This document shows, in pieces, positions 18,145-26,418 of a stretch of 64,000 nt of DNA (the first letter of the stretch is position 1; the number at the start of each line of letters is the position of its first letter). This stretch comes from Sphingobacterium composti. Lineage in GTDB: Bacteria > Bacteroidota > Bacteroidia > Sphingobacteriales > Sphingobacteriaceae. The DNA lies in NCBI RefSeq assembly GCF_009829075.1, contig NZ_WUQZ01000008.1, forward strand, positions 1 to 64,000, in the 5' to 3' direction. The translations under genes and the position numbers were made by a program. Under the pieces are notes generated by a model that was given only the letters and a program-made list of their open reading frames with translations, searched no databases and was not told where the DNA came from.

Positions 18145-19365
18145 TTACCATTTATAGGTTAAAGAAATACCTGGAGCATGAATATTAGTTTTGTACGTTC
18201 CTTGTAATTGTGTTTCTACGTTCTTAACAGTCCGTTCCATAATTCGTTGGAATGTGTAAGCACCTGATAAATCAAACTTTTCAGATAGATTGTATGTGAA
18301 ACCAACAGAGCCCATTATACGATTATTGTCAGGTGTCTCTGCATATACATATTGTCCACGTACCGGTGTGTATACATAACCTGCACCCATTCTTAGGTCT
18401 AGTTTATCTGTAGCTTCGTAATTTAAACCTACTTTACCTGAGAAAGCATTTTCATACTTTTTAGGTTGTCTTGTGTCAGTAAGAACAGGAGTATTGTTTT
18501 CGTAATCAAAAACTAATTCTTTGTAAATACTGTACCCAATTAAGGTTGCGTCAGCAGCTAGATCTAGTTTTTCACCCATAGGGAATGTAATTCCTAAGTT
18601 AAATGAAGAAGGAAGTGGTAATTCAGCAGAAAACTTTGTGTTAGGGAATGATGTTCCCAAAGCTGCAGGAACTGTAAATACAGCATCACCATCTTCAAGT
18701 TTAGTATTGACTTTTGAACGGTAACTTAAGGAGATTGCAAAATCCTCTTCTAAATTATAATGCACACCTACGTTAAACCCCATTCCTTTTCCTACGCCAC
18801 TTAACTCTGCGCGTCCTGCATTTCCATGTTGATCAAAAACTGGTATAGAACGTGATAAATCCACAGATCCTAGATTATACACAAATCCACCACCTATACC
18901 AAAGTTTTCGGTAAGTTTAAAACTCAAAGTAGGTTGTATATAAATCGCTCGCATTGAAAGGTGATTTAATTCATATCTGCCAGGCCATTCTGTGCCCCAG
19001 TCAACAGCTCCACCAAACGGAGTATATACTCCTATACCAGCTTTCCACCAGCTGTTTTTGGGACCGAATGTTGCAAAAACTGAAAATGGAGGGGTCACTT
19101 GAAATTTTGTGTTGTGTTGCACATCACTATCTAATTCTTTGAATGCTGAACGATACATTACAGCTGAGGCGCCAATGGATATGGCGTTATTTTCCATTTT
19201 TGATAATGCTCCAGGATTATAGAAAATGCTGGTCTCGTCAACAAATAATGCGGAGCCTGCACCAGACATGCCTAGTGCTCTAATGCCTTGGGTATTCACT
19301 TGTGAACCTTGAGCAAATGTTAGTGTGGGACTTGCCAACAATAAGGCAAAAAGTAATTTTCTCAT
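18145..19365 (-). CDS. OmpP1/FadL-family outer-membrane transport protein
   Basis: A 406-residue outer-membrane beta-barrel with signal peptide (cleavage after TFA, before QGSQ). The mature N-terminus reads QGIRALGMSGAGSALFVDETSIFYNPGALSKM, in short pieces the hallmark of the FadL/TodX hatch domain, including the NPG motif. Later strands such as DFAISLSYRSKV and the terminal HAPGISLTYKW complete the barrel. FadL-type proteins import long-chain fatty acids or other hydrophobic compounds. It is the first gene of a pair with the SGNH lipoprotein. Confidence 0.9.
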   Translation of the reverse strand: MRKLLFALLLASPTLTFAQGSQVNTQGIRALGMSGAGSALFVDETSIFYNPGALSKMENNAISIGASAVMYRSAFKELDSDVQHNTKFQVTPPFSVFATFGPKNSWWKAGIGVYTPFGGAVDWGTEWPGRYELNHLSMRAIYIQPTLSFKLTENFGIGGGFVYNLGSVDLSRSIPVFDQHGNAGRAELSGVGKGMGFNVGVHYNLEEDFAISLSYRSKVNTKLEDGDAVFTVPAALGTSFPNTKFSAELPLPSSFNLGITFPMGEKLDLAADATLIGYSIYKELVFDYENNTPVLTDTRQPKKYENAFSGKVGLNYEATDKLDLRMGAGYVYTPVRGQYVYAETPDNNRIMGSVGFTYNLSEKFDLSGAYTFQRIMERTVKNVETQLQGTYKTNIHAPGISLTYKW

Positions 19366-19495
19366 ATGATGTGAGGTTAGCTCTGATTATAAATAATATG
19401 CTAACATAGTATTTTTTTTAGAAATAAAATAATTATTTGTCTTTTTTTGATTAATAGAAATGATTAACTTAACAATCAAAATTTAATTTAACATC

Positions 19496-19993
19496 ATGAG
19501 TCAAGTAACATTTAAAGGGTCGCCTGTAAACACGAATGGGTCATTACCTAACATTGGAGAACAAGCACCAGACTTTTCTCTAACATCAGGAGATTTGTCG
19601 CAAAAGTCATTAAAAGATTTTGAAGGTAAAAGAGTTATATTAAATATTTTTCCAAGTGTAGATACAGGTACTTGCGCAGCGTCGGTGCGGGCATTTAATG
19701 AGATTGCATCAACCTTACCTAATTCAGTTGTTCTATGCATTTCTAAAGACTTGCCATTCGCTCAATCTAGATTTTGTGCAGGCGAGGGGCTTGAAAATGT
19801 AATCACTTTGTCTGAATATAAGAATTCTTCATTCTCTGATGCATATGGTGTCCGTTTCAGTGATGGTCCACTAGAGGGATTATTAAGTCGTGCGGTAGTA
19901 GTAGTCGACGAGACAGGTAAAGTAATCTATCACGAACAGGTGGCCGAAACTGCCGATGAGCCTAATTATGAGGCTGCCCTAGGCGTTTTATAA
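19496..19993 (+). CDS. tpx: Thiol peroxidase
   Basis: A 165-residue Tpx, full length. The peroxidatic Cys60 lies in SVDTGTCAASVR and the resolving Cys94 in AQSRFCAGEGLENV, the atypical 2-Cys arrangement. Start MSQVTFKGSPV is standard. It reduces lipid and alkyl hydroperoxides with thioredoxin. It is transcribed alone. Confidence 0.97.
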   Translation: MSQVTFKGSPVNTNGSLPNIGEQAPDFSLTSGDLSQKSLKDFEGKRVILNIFPSVDTGTCAASVRAFNEIASTLPNSVVLCISKDLPFAQSRFCAGEGLENVITLSEYKNSSFSDAYGVRFSDGPLEGLLSRAVVVVDETGKVIYHEQVAETADEPNYEAALGVL

Positions 19994-20080
19994 TAATAGC
20001 ATAAAATTCGCTAAGGGATGTTTGGATATTCCTTAGCAAATTTTGGTGTAATATTATTTAATAATGAATAATATTGCACT

Positions 20081-20971
20081 ATGCAGCAATCAATCACACA
20101 TAAACACCTTATATACGATCCATATTCTCCTTGTGGATATTATCTAGCGAAAATTTTAATTGCTAAGGGTCATCAGGTGATGTTATTATCCAATCAGGAA
20201 TATGTTAATACTCGATATGCTGAAGAAGATTTAGATAACAGATCATTTGAATATTATGATATAAAAAATAGTTGTGATAGCAACTTATTCAAAATTTTGT
20301 CTAAAGAAGATTTTTCTGAATTTATTTATATCAAGAGTATGCTAAGCTCCGCTTTTATTTTTGAAAGTTCCTATTCCTTTGAAAATGAAATCAAGCAAAA
20401 GGAGATTAGACTTCTCTTAGATTCTTTCGCCAGCGAAAATAATATAGAAATAGTGGAGCATCGTGCGTTCCATTGTAATAAGGAAGTGATGGAAGGAATA
20501 ATAAATAGGATTGGAGATTTCTTACTTGATAAGAATAAACGCCTATATGTTAATCTTCTTGATCTTAATATAATTTTCTGTGCCGATAATGAGTACGTAA
20601 ATATTCTAGATGATATTATTGAGAAGTATAACGAGCGTAATCATCTGTTTATTCCTAATGTAATAAGTCTAAGGGATATTTTCAAAGTTATTTGTGAAGA
20701 ATTAGGTGCAGAGTTAGAGTTCTGTGGTAAAGGCGAACATGAACGTGGTGTAATAGTTGATTATGACGAAGACTTTTTGACAGATAGAAATATTGATATT
20801 CCGAAAATTAGGCTTGGCAACACTTTAATAAAAATAAATGATGGTAATTATGCGTTTACCTCTGCAAATATTACGAAAAACATCAATAATTCTTATGTGT
20901 CTGAATTACAACTAGATGATTTTAAAAAGTTAAGGAATTTAATCAAAAGTTTACTTTATCCCTTTTTTTAA
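20081..20971 (+). CDS. Degenerate GDP-mannose 4,6-dehydratase-like (SDR) protein
   Basis: A 296-residue protein. The N-terminus DPYSPCGYYLAKILIAKGHQV aligns in pieces with the start of GDP-mannose 4,6-dehydratases (usually TGITGQDGSYLAEFLL), but the GxxGxxG nucleotide motif is destroyed. The segment FEYYDIKNSCDSNLFKIL matches the place of the family's GDLTDSSSL segment. The C-terminal part GAELEFCGKGEHERGVIV resembles the family's substrate-domain block. No YxxxK catalytic pair is visible. I infer a divergent paralogue that has lost dehydratase chemistry and may now bind a nucleotide sugar or act structurally. AT-rich, monocistronic. Confidence 0.5.
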   Translation: MQQSITHKHLIYDPYSPCGYYLAKILIAKGHQVMLLSNQEYVNTRYAEEDLDNRSFEYYDIKNSCDSNLFKILSKEDFSEFIYIKSMLSSAFIFESSYSFENEIKQKEIRLLLDSFASENNIEIVEHRAFHCNKEVMEGIINRIGDFLLDKNKRLYVNLLDLNIIFCADNEYVNILDDIIEKYNERNHLFIPNVISLRDIFKVICEELGAELEFCGKGEHERGVIVDYDEDFLTDRNIDIPKIRLGNTLIKINDGNYAFTSANITKNINNSYVSELQLDDFKKLRNLIKSLLYPFF

Positions 20972-21136
20972 GTTAGTCTTAAATGGTGATTTTGCAAATT
21001 TGCATGATTACAAAGCTAATTTTGTAAAAAAGGGCAAGTAAGTTGGAATAGTTTTTGATAATGAATAACATCTACGAAAAACAAAAAGTTATATTAAATA
21101 ACAAATAATAGTTATGAATAATTTGGGGGCAGGATT

Positions 21137-22072
21137 ATGGAAGAAAAAGTAGCTAATATAACACATAAGAGTTCAGTAGAGCAAAAGGTAAATAAAGATA
21201 AATCAAAGATTTATTTTTTTATTGTTGCCATTATAGCTCTATTAGCTACAAATGTTTACTTCTATGTCAAGTACAAATCATCGGGAGAGAAGTTGTATAC
21301 CTTAACGCTACAAAGGGAAAAATTGCAAATTGAGATTGATAGAATTGAAGCGGAGCTCGATAATATCGATAGACAAAATATTGAGGGGTTGCCTGAGGAG
21401 GTAGAATTGCAAAAGCGAAATGCGCGTGAAATGATTGCGGATTTGCGTAAAGCTCTCGAAGAGAGTAATGTGTCTGATAGTCAGATCCAGTTGGCGAATA
21501 CTCAATTAGAATCATTAAAAGTAAATGTATCTAAACTTCTTGATGAGACTAATAATCTTAAGCTTCAGAACGAAATTCTTAAGAAGCAAAATATAGAGCT
21601 ACAAGGGACTGTAAAAGAAACATCTAGCAAAGTTCAACAATTGGCTAATGATAATACAGTATTAAACGAAAAGGTTTTAATTGCCTCTTCACTAAAGGTG
21701 TCAAATATCATTATTAATGGGGTAGCCGAAAAGAGGAATGGGGAGCTGGAAATTGAAAACCGTGCAAAACGTGCTGATAAATTGCAGATTAAATTCAGTA
21801 TTGTGGATAATCCATTGGCAAAGAAAGGCAGGAAAGAAGTGTATGCGCGCATTATAGATCCGCAAGGTAATTTAATTGCATCGAGTAGTGATGTTTTTTA
21901 TGTTCATGGAGACAAATTGCAGTATACTCTAAAAGAGCACATCAATTTTACGAATAATGGCGAGGAATATCAATTTTTATGGAGTGACTCAAAACTTAAA
22001 AAGGGGGCTTACACTGTATTATTATATGCAGATAATGCGATAATGGGTAGGTCAAGCGTAGTTTTAAAATAG
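21137..22072 (+). CDS. Membrane-anchored periplasmic coiled-coil protein
   Basis: A 311-residue protein of no family I recognise. Residues 1-25 are charged and cytosolic, about 26-46 form one transmembrane helix (IYFFIVAIIALLATNVYF), and about 55-190 are a heptad-rich coiled coil (LQREKLQIEIDRIEAELDNI). Residues about 195-311 form a beta-rich domain beginning SSLKVSNIIINGVAEKRNG and ending GRSSVVLK, resembling a secreted beta-sandwich. The purine-rich gggggcagga upstream of the ATG at 21137 is unusually good for a ribosome binding site in this genome. A strong hairpin follows the gene. Single copy, no partner evident. Confidence 0.65.
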   Translation: MEEKVANITHKSSVEQKVNKDKSKIYFFIVAIIALLATNVYFYVKYKSSGEKLYTLTLQREKLQIEIDRIEAELDNIDRQNIEGLPEEVELQKRNAREMIADLRKALEESNVSDSQIQLANTQLESLKVNVSKLLDETNNLKLQNEILKKQNIELQGTVKETSSKVQQLANDNTVLNEKVLIASSLKVSNIIINGVAEKRNGELEIENRAKRADKLQIKFSIVDNPLAKKGRKEVYARIIDPQGNLIASSSDVFYVHGDKLQYTLKEHINFTNNGEEYQFLWSDSKLKKGAYTVLLYADNAIMGRSSVVLK

Positions 22073-22117
22073 TTAATTAAGCTAATACTAAATCTTACTA
22101 AGTCATATATAGGACAA

Positions 22118-22151
22118 ACAAAAATCCAATTCGATAGAATTGGATTTTTTG
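22118..22151. terminator. Intrinsic terminator after the coiled-coil gene
   Basis: A 10-base perfect stem (aatccaattc and gaattggatt) around gata is extended by A and T tracts on each side. It lies 50 bases behind the stop codon of the plus-strand gene and could act on both strands. Confidence 0.85.
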
Positions 22152-22158
22152 TTTACTC

Positions 22159-22174
22159 TAAGATTTAAATCTTA
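22159..22174. repeat. Perfect 16-base palindrome
   Basis: The sequence taagatttaaatctta is fully self-complementary and lies in the gap between two convergent genes. Its role is unclear; it may assist termination or be chance in AT-rich DNA. Confidence 0.4.
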
Positions 22175-22299
22175 CCTATAGGGTGTATTTAAAGGTTATT
22201 CTATAGATTTTTAAGTTTCCTATCTTCCATTGAGAACTTATTATTTGTGGTGATAGTGATTAATATAATTATGTTTAAATCTACTTTGAAACTTTGCCA

Positions 22300-22346
22300 A
22301 AACAAAAAGGATTGTACAAAATGATATGTTCAATACTTTTTTGTTT
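22300..22346 (-). terminator. Possible terminator after terC-family gene
   Basis: An imperfect long stem pairs aaaacaaaaa plus attgtac with caatac plus ttttttgtttt across an 11-14 base loop. It lies just beyond the end of the minus-strand TerC-family gene and ends in a T-rich tract on that strand. The pairing has mismatches, so confidence is low. Confidence 0.35.
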
Positions 22347-22363
22347 TAATAATGATAAAGCTT

Positions 22364-23413
22364 TTATGATTGGTAATTCGCTTTCTTAGGGAACATCAAT
22401 GATGCTACAACACTAATTGCTAAGATGCCTATAATGATTATTAATGAGTGAGCAGTTGTGAATCCCCATTCTTTCAGATAACCGTGTAAAAGCATTTTTG
22501 CACCGATAAAAACCAATAAAAAAGATAATCCAACTTTCAGATAATGGAATTTATCAATAATGTTTACCAGTAAGAAGAACATCGAACGAAGTCCTAAAAC
22601 CGCAAAAATGTTGGAGAAGAAAACTATATAAGGATCTTTCGTAACGGAGAAAATCGCTGGAATAGAATCCACTGCAAATATTAAATCAGTAAACTCAATT
22701 ACTAATAAAACTAAAAACAAAGGTGTTACATATTTCACTCCGTTTTCCACTACGAAGAATTTACCGCTATCTAGTTTGTGTGTAACTTTGAAATATTTGG
22801 AGGCAAATTTTACTACTGCATGATTTTGTGGATCTACTTCCTCCTCTTGATTTCGGTTTTTATACATCATAATACCTGTGTATACTAAAAATGCACCGAA
22901 AACATATAATATCCAGCCGAATTTAGCTATTAGCGCAGCACCTATAAAAATGAATATACAACGCATAACAATAGCCCCTATTATACCCCATACTAATACT
23001 TTATGGTAGTATTTTTCAGGTATACCAAATGAGGTGAATAATAAAACCATTACAAATATATTATCAACTGATAAGGCATACTCAACGACATAGCCAGTTA
23101 GGTATTCAAGGGTTAGAGCCTTATTATATGCCTGTAAACTTTCAGCCAAGTCATCTGTTACTTTTACATCGTGCAGATGCTTAGCAACGATTTCTTGCAA
23201 TCTCGCTAGATCATGTATATTATGTAACTCATTCCCCCAATAATATAGTATGGCGCCAAACCCTAAAGCAAAGGAAACCCAAATGATGGACATGATGGCA
23301 GCGGTTTTTAAGGATACTGGTTTATCATTTTTGCCAAATAATCCTAAATCAATCGCAAGCATGAGGATTATAAAGATTATAAATCCTCCAAAAAACATTA
23401 GTTCGTGACTCAT
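22364..23413 (-). CDS. TerC/Alx-family membrane protein
   Basis: A 349-residue integral membrane protein of the TerC family with about nine hydrophobic segments. The conserved metal-site acidic residues are in [16 protein letters not shown] and, in the repeat half, [26 protein letters not shown]. TerC/Alx proteins export manganese and other divalent metals (established for E. coli Alx and B. subtilis homologues). It overlaps the region of the upstream polyprenyl synthase gene by having only one base between them, so they are co-transcribed. No tellurite-resistance operon is nearby, so metal homeostasis is the better guess. Confidence 0.9.
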   Translation of the reverse strand: [349 protein letters not shown]

Positions 23414-23414
23414 T

Positions 23415-24386
23415 TTATTTATTACGTTCTGTGGTAAATTTTACTAGTTGTTGTAAACCCAATTTATATTCATTATCAGGAAATTCAGCTAAGATGTCAA
23501 ATGCCTCTTGTTGATAAGCAATCATCTTTTGTGTAGCATAATCCAACCCACCACTGCTTCTGACAAATTGAATTACCTCAGCAATTTTTTCCGGATCGTC
23601 ATTATGATTTTTGACCAACTTGATTATGTTTCGTTTTTGCGAGCTTGTCGTTTCACTAAGTGCGTAAATCAATGGTAAAGTCATCTTTTTCTCTTTGATG
23701 TCATTACCTATAGGCTTACCAACATCATCCAGTCCAAAGTCAAATAAATCATCTTTGATTTGGAAAGCTAAACCTACTTTTTCGCCGAATAAGCGCATTT
23801 TTTCAACAACTTCATCGCTTGCGCCAACCGATGAAGCTCCTGAAGCACAACATGAAGCTATTAAAGAAGCTGTTTTCTTACGAATAATCTCGTAATATAT
23901 TTCTTCTTTTATATCAAGTTTTCTTGCTTTCTCAATTTGTAATAACTCACCCTCACTCATTTGTTCTACCGCGTGAGAAACAATTTTGAGCAAATTAAGT
24001 TCATTGTTATTAACTGACAATAATAAACCTTTTGCTAATAGAAAATCACCAACTAACACTGCTACTTTGTTTTTCCAAAGAGCATTAACTGAAAAAAGTC
24101 CTCTCCGCTCGTTAGCATTGTCGACAACATCATCATGAACAAGTGACGCAGTGTGCAATAGCTCAACTAAAGAAGCTCCTCGGTAGGTAGACTCATTAAT
24201 AGTACCACAAAGTCCAGCCGCAAAAAAAACAAACATAGGACGCATTTGTTTGCCCTTTTGTTTGTAGAGATATTGAGTTATAATATCCAATAGTGGCACA
24301 GAACTCTGCATGGATTGCTTAAACTTTCTTTCAAAAGCTGCTATTTCAGTGGCTATGGGTTTTTGTATTTCTTTTAAATTTCGCAT
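23415..24386 (-). CDS. Polyprenyl diphosphate synthase
   Basis: A 323-residue trans-type isoprenyl diphosphate synthase. The first Asp-rich motif is DDVVD (residues 85-89), the second is in IKDDLFDFG, and the KQMRP motif that binds isopentenyl diphosphate is at 46-50. In this family it elongates farnesyl diphosphate to a C35-C45 chain, probably for the menaquinone tail (inference from phylum). Product length cannot be read safely from sequence. It precedes the terC-family gene in the same transcript. Confidence 0.92.
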   Translation of the reverse strand: MRNLKEIQKPIATEIAAFERKFKQSMQSSVPLLDIITQYLYKQKGKQMRPMFVFFAAGLCGTINESTYRGASLVELLHTASLVHDDVVDNANERRGLFSVNALWKNKVAVLVGDFLLAKGLLLSVNNNELNLLKIVSHAVEQMSEGELLQIEKARKLDIKEEIYYEIIRKKTASLIASCCASGASSVGASDEVVEKMRLFGEKVGLAFQIKDDLFDFGLDDVGKPIGNDIKEKKMTLPLIYALSETTSSQKRNIIKLVKNHNDDPEKIAEVIQFVRSSGGLDYATQKMIAYQQEAFDILAEFPDNEYKLGLQQLVKFTTERNK

Positions 24387-24444
24387 GAAAAATGGTACGT
24401 ACCAATAAGCATCAATTTTAATTAACTAATATAGTAAAATTACA

Positions 24445-25008
24445 TTAGATGGATTCAACAGATTTTTCTAATTCAGCGTACCAATCTTCGCCGTATTCGC
24501 GTATAAGTGGGTCTTTTAAGAATTTGTATACAGGAACTTTAAGTTCTTTACCAAAGGTACATGCATCATGGCAGATATGCCAGCGATCGTAATGTAGGAC
24601 ATCAAATTCTGGATAATTTGTGGTTCGAATAGGGTATAGATGACATGAAATAGGTTTCTTCCAGTTTACTTCACCTAGTTCATATGCTTTCTCAATAGCG
24701 CACTTTGTAATGCCATTTTCCCATGTCACATAAGCGCACTCTTTATTGCCATCTACACAAGTAGTTGTCAAGTCTCCATCTGCATCAATTACGCTAGTGC
24801 CGAATTCCTCAACTGCCTCAATACCCTTTTGCGTCATCAAATGCTTTACTTTAGGATATATTTCTTCGAGAATAGCTTTTTCGGACTGCTTAAGGGGTGC
24901 ACCAGCATCACCTTCTATACAACAAATGCCTTTACATTTCGATATGTTGCAAACAAAATCATTGCTTACAATATCTTCATGCACAAGCACATTTCCAACC
25001 TCAATCAT
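24445..25008 (-). CDS. DUF3109 cysteine-rich protein
   Basis: A 187-residue protein with the DUF3109 pattern of conserved Cys residues: FVCNISKCKGICCIEGDAG near the start, then NKECAYVTW, TKCAIEKAY, ISCHLYPIR and WHICHDACTFG. The Cys spacing resembles the YkgJ-like zinc or iron-sulfur cluster fold. No enzymatic activity is established for the family. It follows the DUF3108 gene by 7 bases, a pair often conserved in Bacteroidota (recollection, not checked). Confidence 0.85.
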   Translation of the reverse strand: MIEVGNVLVHEDIVSNDFVCNISKCKGICCIEGDAGAPLKQSEKAILEEIYPKVKHLMTQKGIEAVEEFGTSVIDADGDLTTTCVDGNKECAYVTWENGITKCAIEKAYELGEVNWKKPISCHLYPIRTTNYPEFDVLHYDRWHICHDACTFGKELKVPVYKFLKDPLIREYGEDWYAELEKSVESI

Positions 25009-25015
25009 TACTTAA

Positions 25016-25807
25016 TTATTTAGAATAACTTACTTTTTTACCCAATTCGTATTTCAGACCATCCGCTTTTGTCAATTCCATCGTTACAGATCCAATTAAA
25101 ATTTCTACCTGCGCTTTAACAGGAATTCTATTTCCATCATTGGTGACCCAAAGATATAACTTACTATCCTTTTTAAAAATTCGACCAGGTTTAATTTCTG
25201 GATTTAGCTTAATACATTCTAATGTACCTAATGCAGTTTTGATCTTTTCCGTACCTACGAAGGTAACTTTTAGTTCAGCAACTTCATCATTTAGGAAATA
25301 AGGAATTTTGAATGAGTCGCCTGATTTCAACGAAGCTAAATCAAGATTTCGTGCAAAATAATACGCAGAAACTAAATCAAACAATTGCGAGGTTGGACTT
25401 TTAAATGTTCCTTTAGCGCCTTTAACTGTGTGATTACGGTGATCAAATGTCGCATACTCTTTACGCGTATAGCTATTCTCGTGGATGTCTTCTGTATATA
25501 AATATGGTTGATAAGTTGATCCGTCAATATATGAATCATATTTATTCTTTACAGTATAAAAGATGGAAAATCCAGATGATGTCTGTCCATATGCACTCAA
25601 ATGAAAAACATTTTTATTGCTGAACTGAAGTTTGGATTTATTTACTGAAAGTACACCATTCGCTGCTGATAGGATACCGTATTTCAGCTTGTAAGATAAC
25701 TTTTCACCTTCCTTAAAAGTAGGTTCTTTGAGATAGGGTAACGTTTGACTATAGCCAAATGAAAACCCTGCTAAAAGAAGTAGTACTGCTACATAAAATT
25801 TTTTCAT
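25016..25807 (-). CDS. DUF3108 exported protein
   Basis: A 263-residue protein with signal peptide (cleavage before QTLPYLKEP). It follows the DUF3108 pattern: FKEGEKLSYKLKYGILSAANG at the start, DSYIDGSTYQPYLYTED in the middle, and LYLWVTNDGNRIPVKAQVEI near the end. Such proteins are beta-rich and periplasmic or outer-membrane associated, with unknown function. It is the first gene of a pair with DUF3109. Confidence 0.85.
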   Translation of the reverse strand: MKKFYVAVLLLLAGFSFGYSQTLPYLKEPTFKEGEKLSYKLKYGILSAANGVLSVNKSKLQFSNKNVFHLSAYGQTSSGFSIFYTVKNKYDSYIDGSTYQPYLYTEDIHENSYTRKEYATFDHRNHTVKGAKGTFKSPTSQLFDLVSAYYFARNLDLASLKSGDSFKIPYFLNDEVAELKVTFVGTEKIKTALGTLECIKLNPEIKPGRIFKKDSKLYLWVTNDGNRIPVKAQVEILIGSVTMELTKADGLKYELGKKVSYSK

Positions 25808-25837
25808 ATAATTAGGACAATCTGAAAGATGAAAAGT

Positions 25838-26356
25838 TTAACTTTTGCGTTTGAATACAGGTACTGTAGAGCATGGCTCACCGTACATAATACTTTTCGC
25901 AACTTGCGTTAGCTTAGAAGTGAATGTAACAAATGCGCTTTCGGGAATAAATATATCGCCACAACCTTTCACAACCACACGCTGATCTTTATATTGATCA
26001 TACTCAATAGCATTGATAGCTAAAGTGTACTGTTCACGTATTACGTCTTCCTTGGTGCCAAAAGTAATGGATTTAGTATATGGTGTTAATTTATTCGCTA
26101 AAATCATGTACGCCCATGTCGGTACGATAGCATCGGTAGAACAAGTGATACCTACATGTTTGTCTTGATATTGGGACCAATCATGTTCTTTTATGAATTC
26201 ACGAAATTCTTTTTCGCGAAGAATCAGTCCATGGAATAAGTTATCCTTGATATCGTATACAATAATGTCGTCTTGATCTGGTGAATACTTTGCCAAATCA
26301 ATGGTTAATAACCCGCTTTGAGCTACTTTGTTGACAATGTTTTCTTGAATTTCCAT
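25838..26356 (-). CDS. DUF2480 protein
   Basis: A 172-residue soluble protein matching DUF2480: EIQENIVNKVAQSGLLTIDL at the start, a conserved CSTDAIVPTWAYM and a second repeat-like segment VVVKGCGDIFIPESAF. The two Cys-Xaa-Asp-like blocks suggest an internal duplication. Function is unknown. I chose the ATG at 26356; an ATG nine codons upstream (26383) is preceded by hydrophobic residues inside the terminator of the neighbouring gene, which makes it unlikely. Confidence 0.85.
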   Translation of the reverse strand: MEIQENIVNKVAQSGLLTIDLAKYSPDQDDIIVYDIKDNLFHGLILREKEFREFIKEHDWSQYQDKHVGITCSTDAIVPTWAYMILANKLTPYTKSITFGTKEDVIREQYTLAINAIEYDQYKDQRVVVKGCGDIFIPESAFVTFTSKLTQVAKSIMYGEPCSTVPVFKRKS

Positions 26357-26371
26357 ACCTATTAAAATAAA

Positions 26372-26400
26372 ATAGCCGAACATCTTTGATGGTCGGCTAT
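26372..26400 (-). terminator. Intrinsic terminator after the PpiD-like gene
   Basis: A 13-base stem with one mismatch (atagccgaacatc and gatggtcggctat) around ttt lies 19 bases beyond the end of the PpiD-like gene. On the minus strand it is followed by a T-rich run. It also sits directly before the DUF2480 start. Confidence 0.85.
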
Positions 26401-26418
26401 AAAAATAATTATAATATC

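Noticed and set aside
24392..24405. Palindrome ggtacgtacc upstream of the polyprenyl synthase
   Set aside because: It is a 10-base perfect palindrome, but isolated, without a matching second site or promoter element, so chance is the simpler reading.
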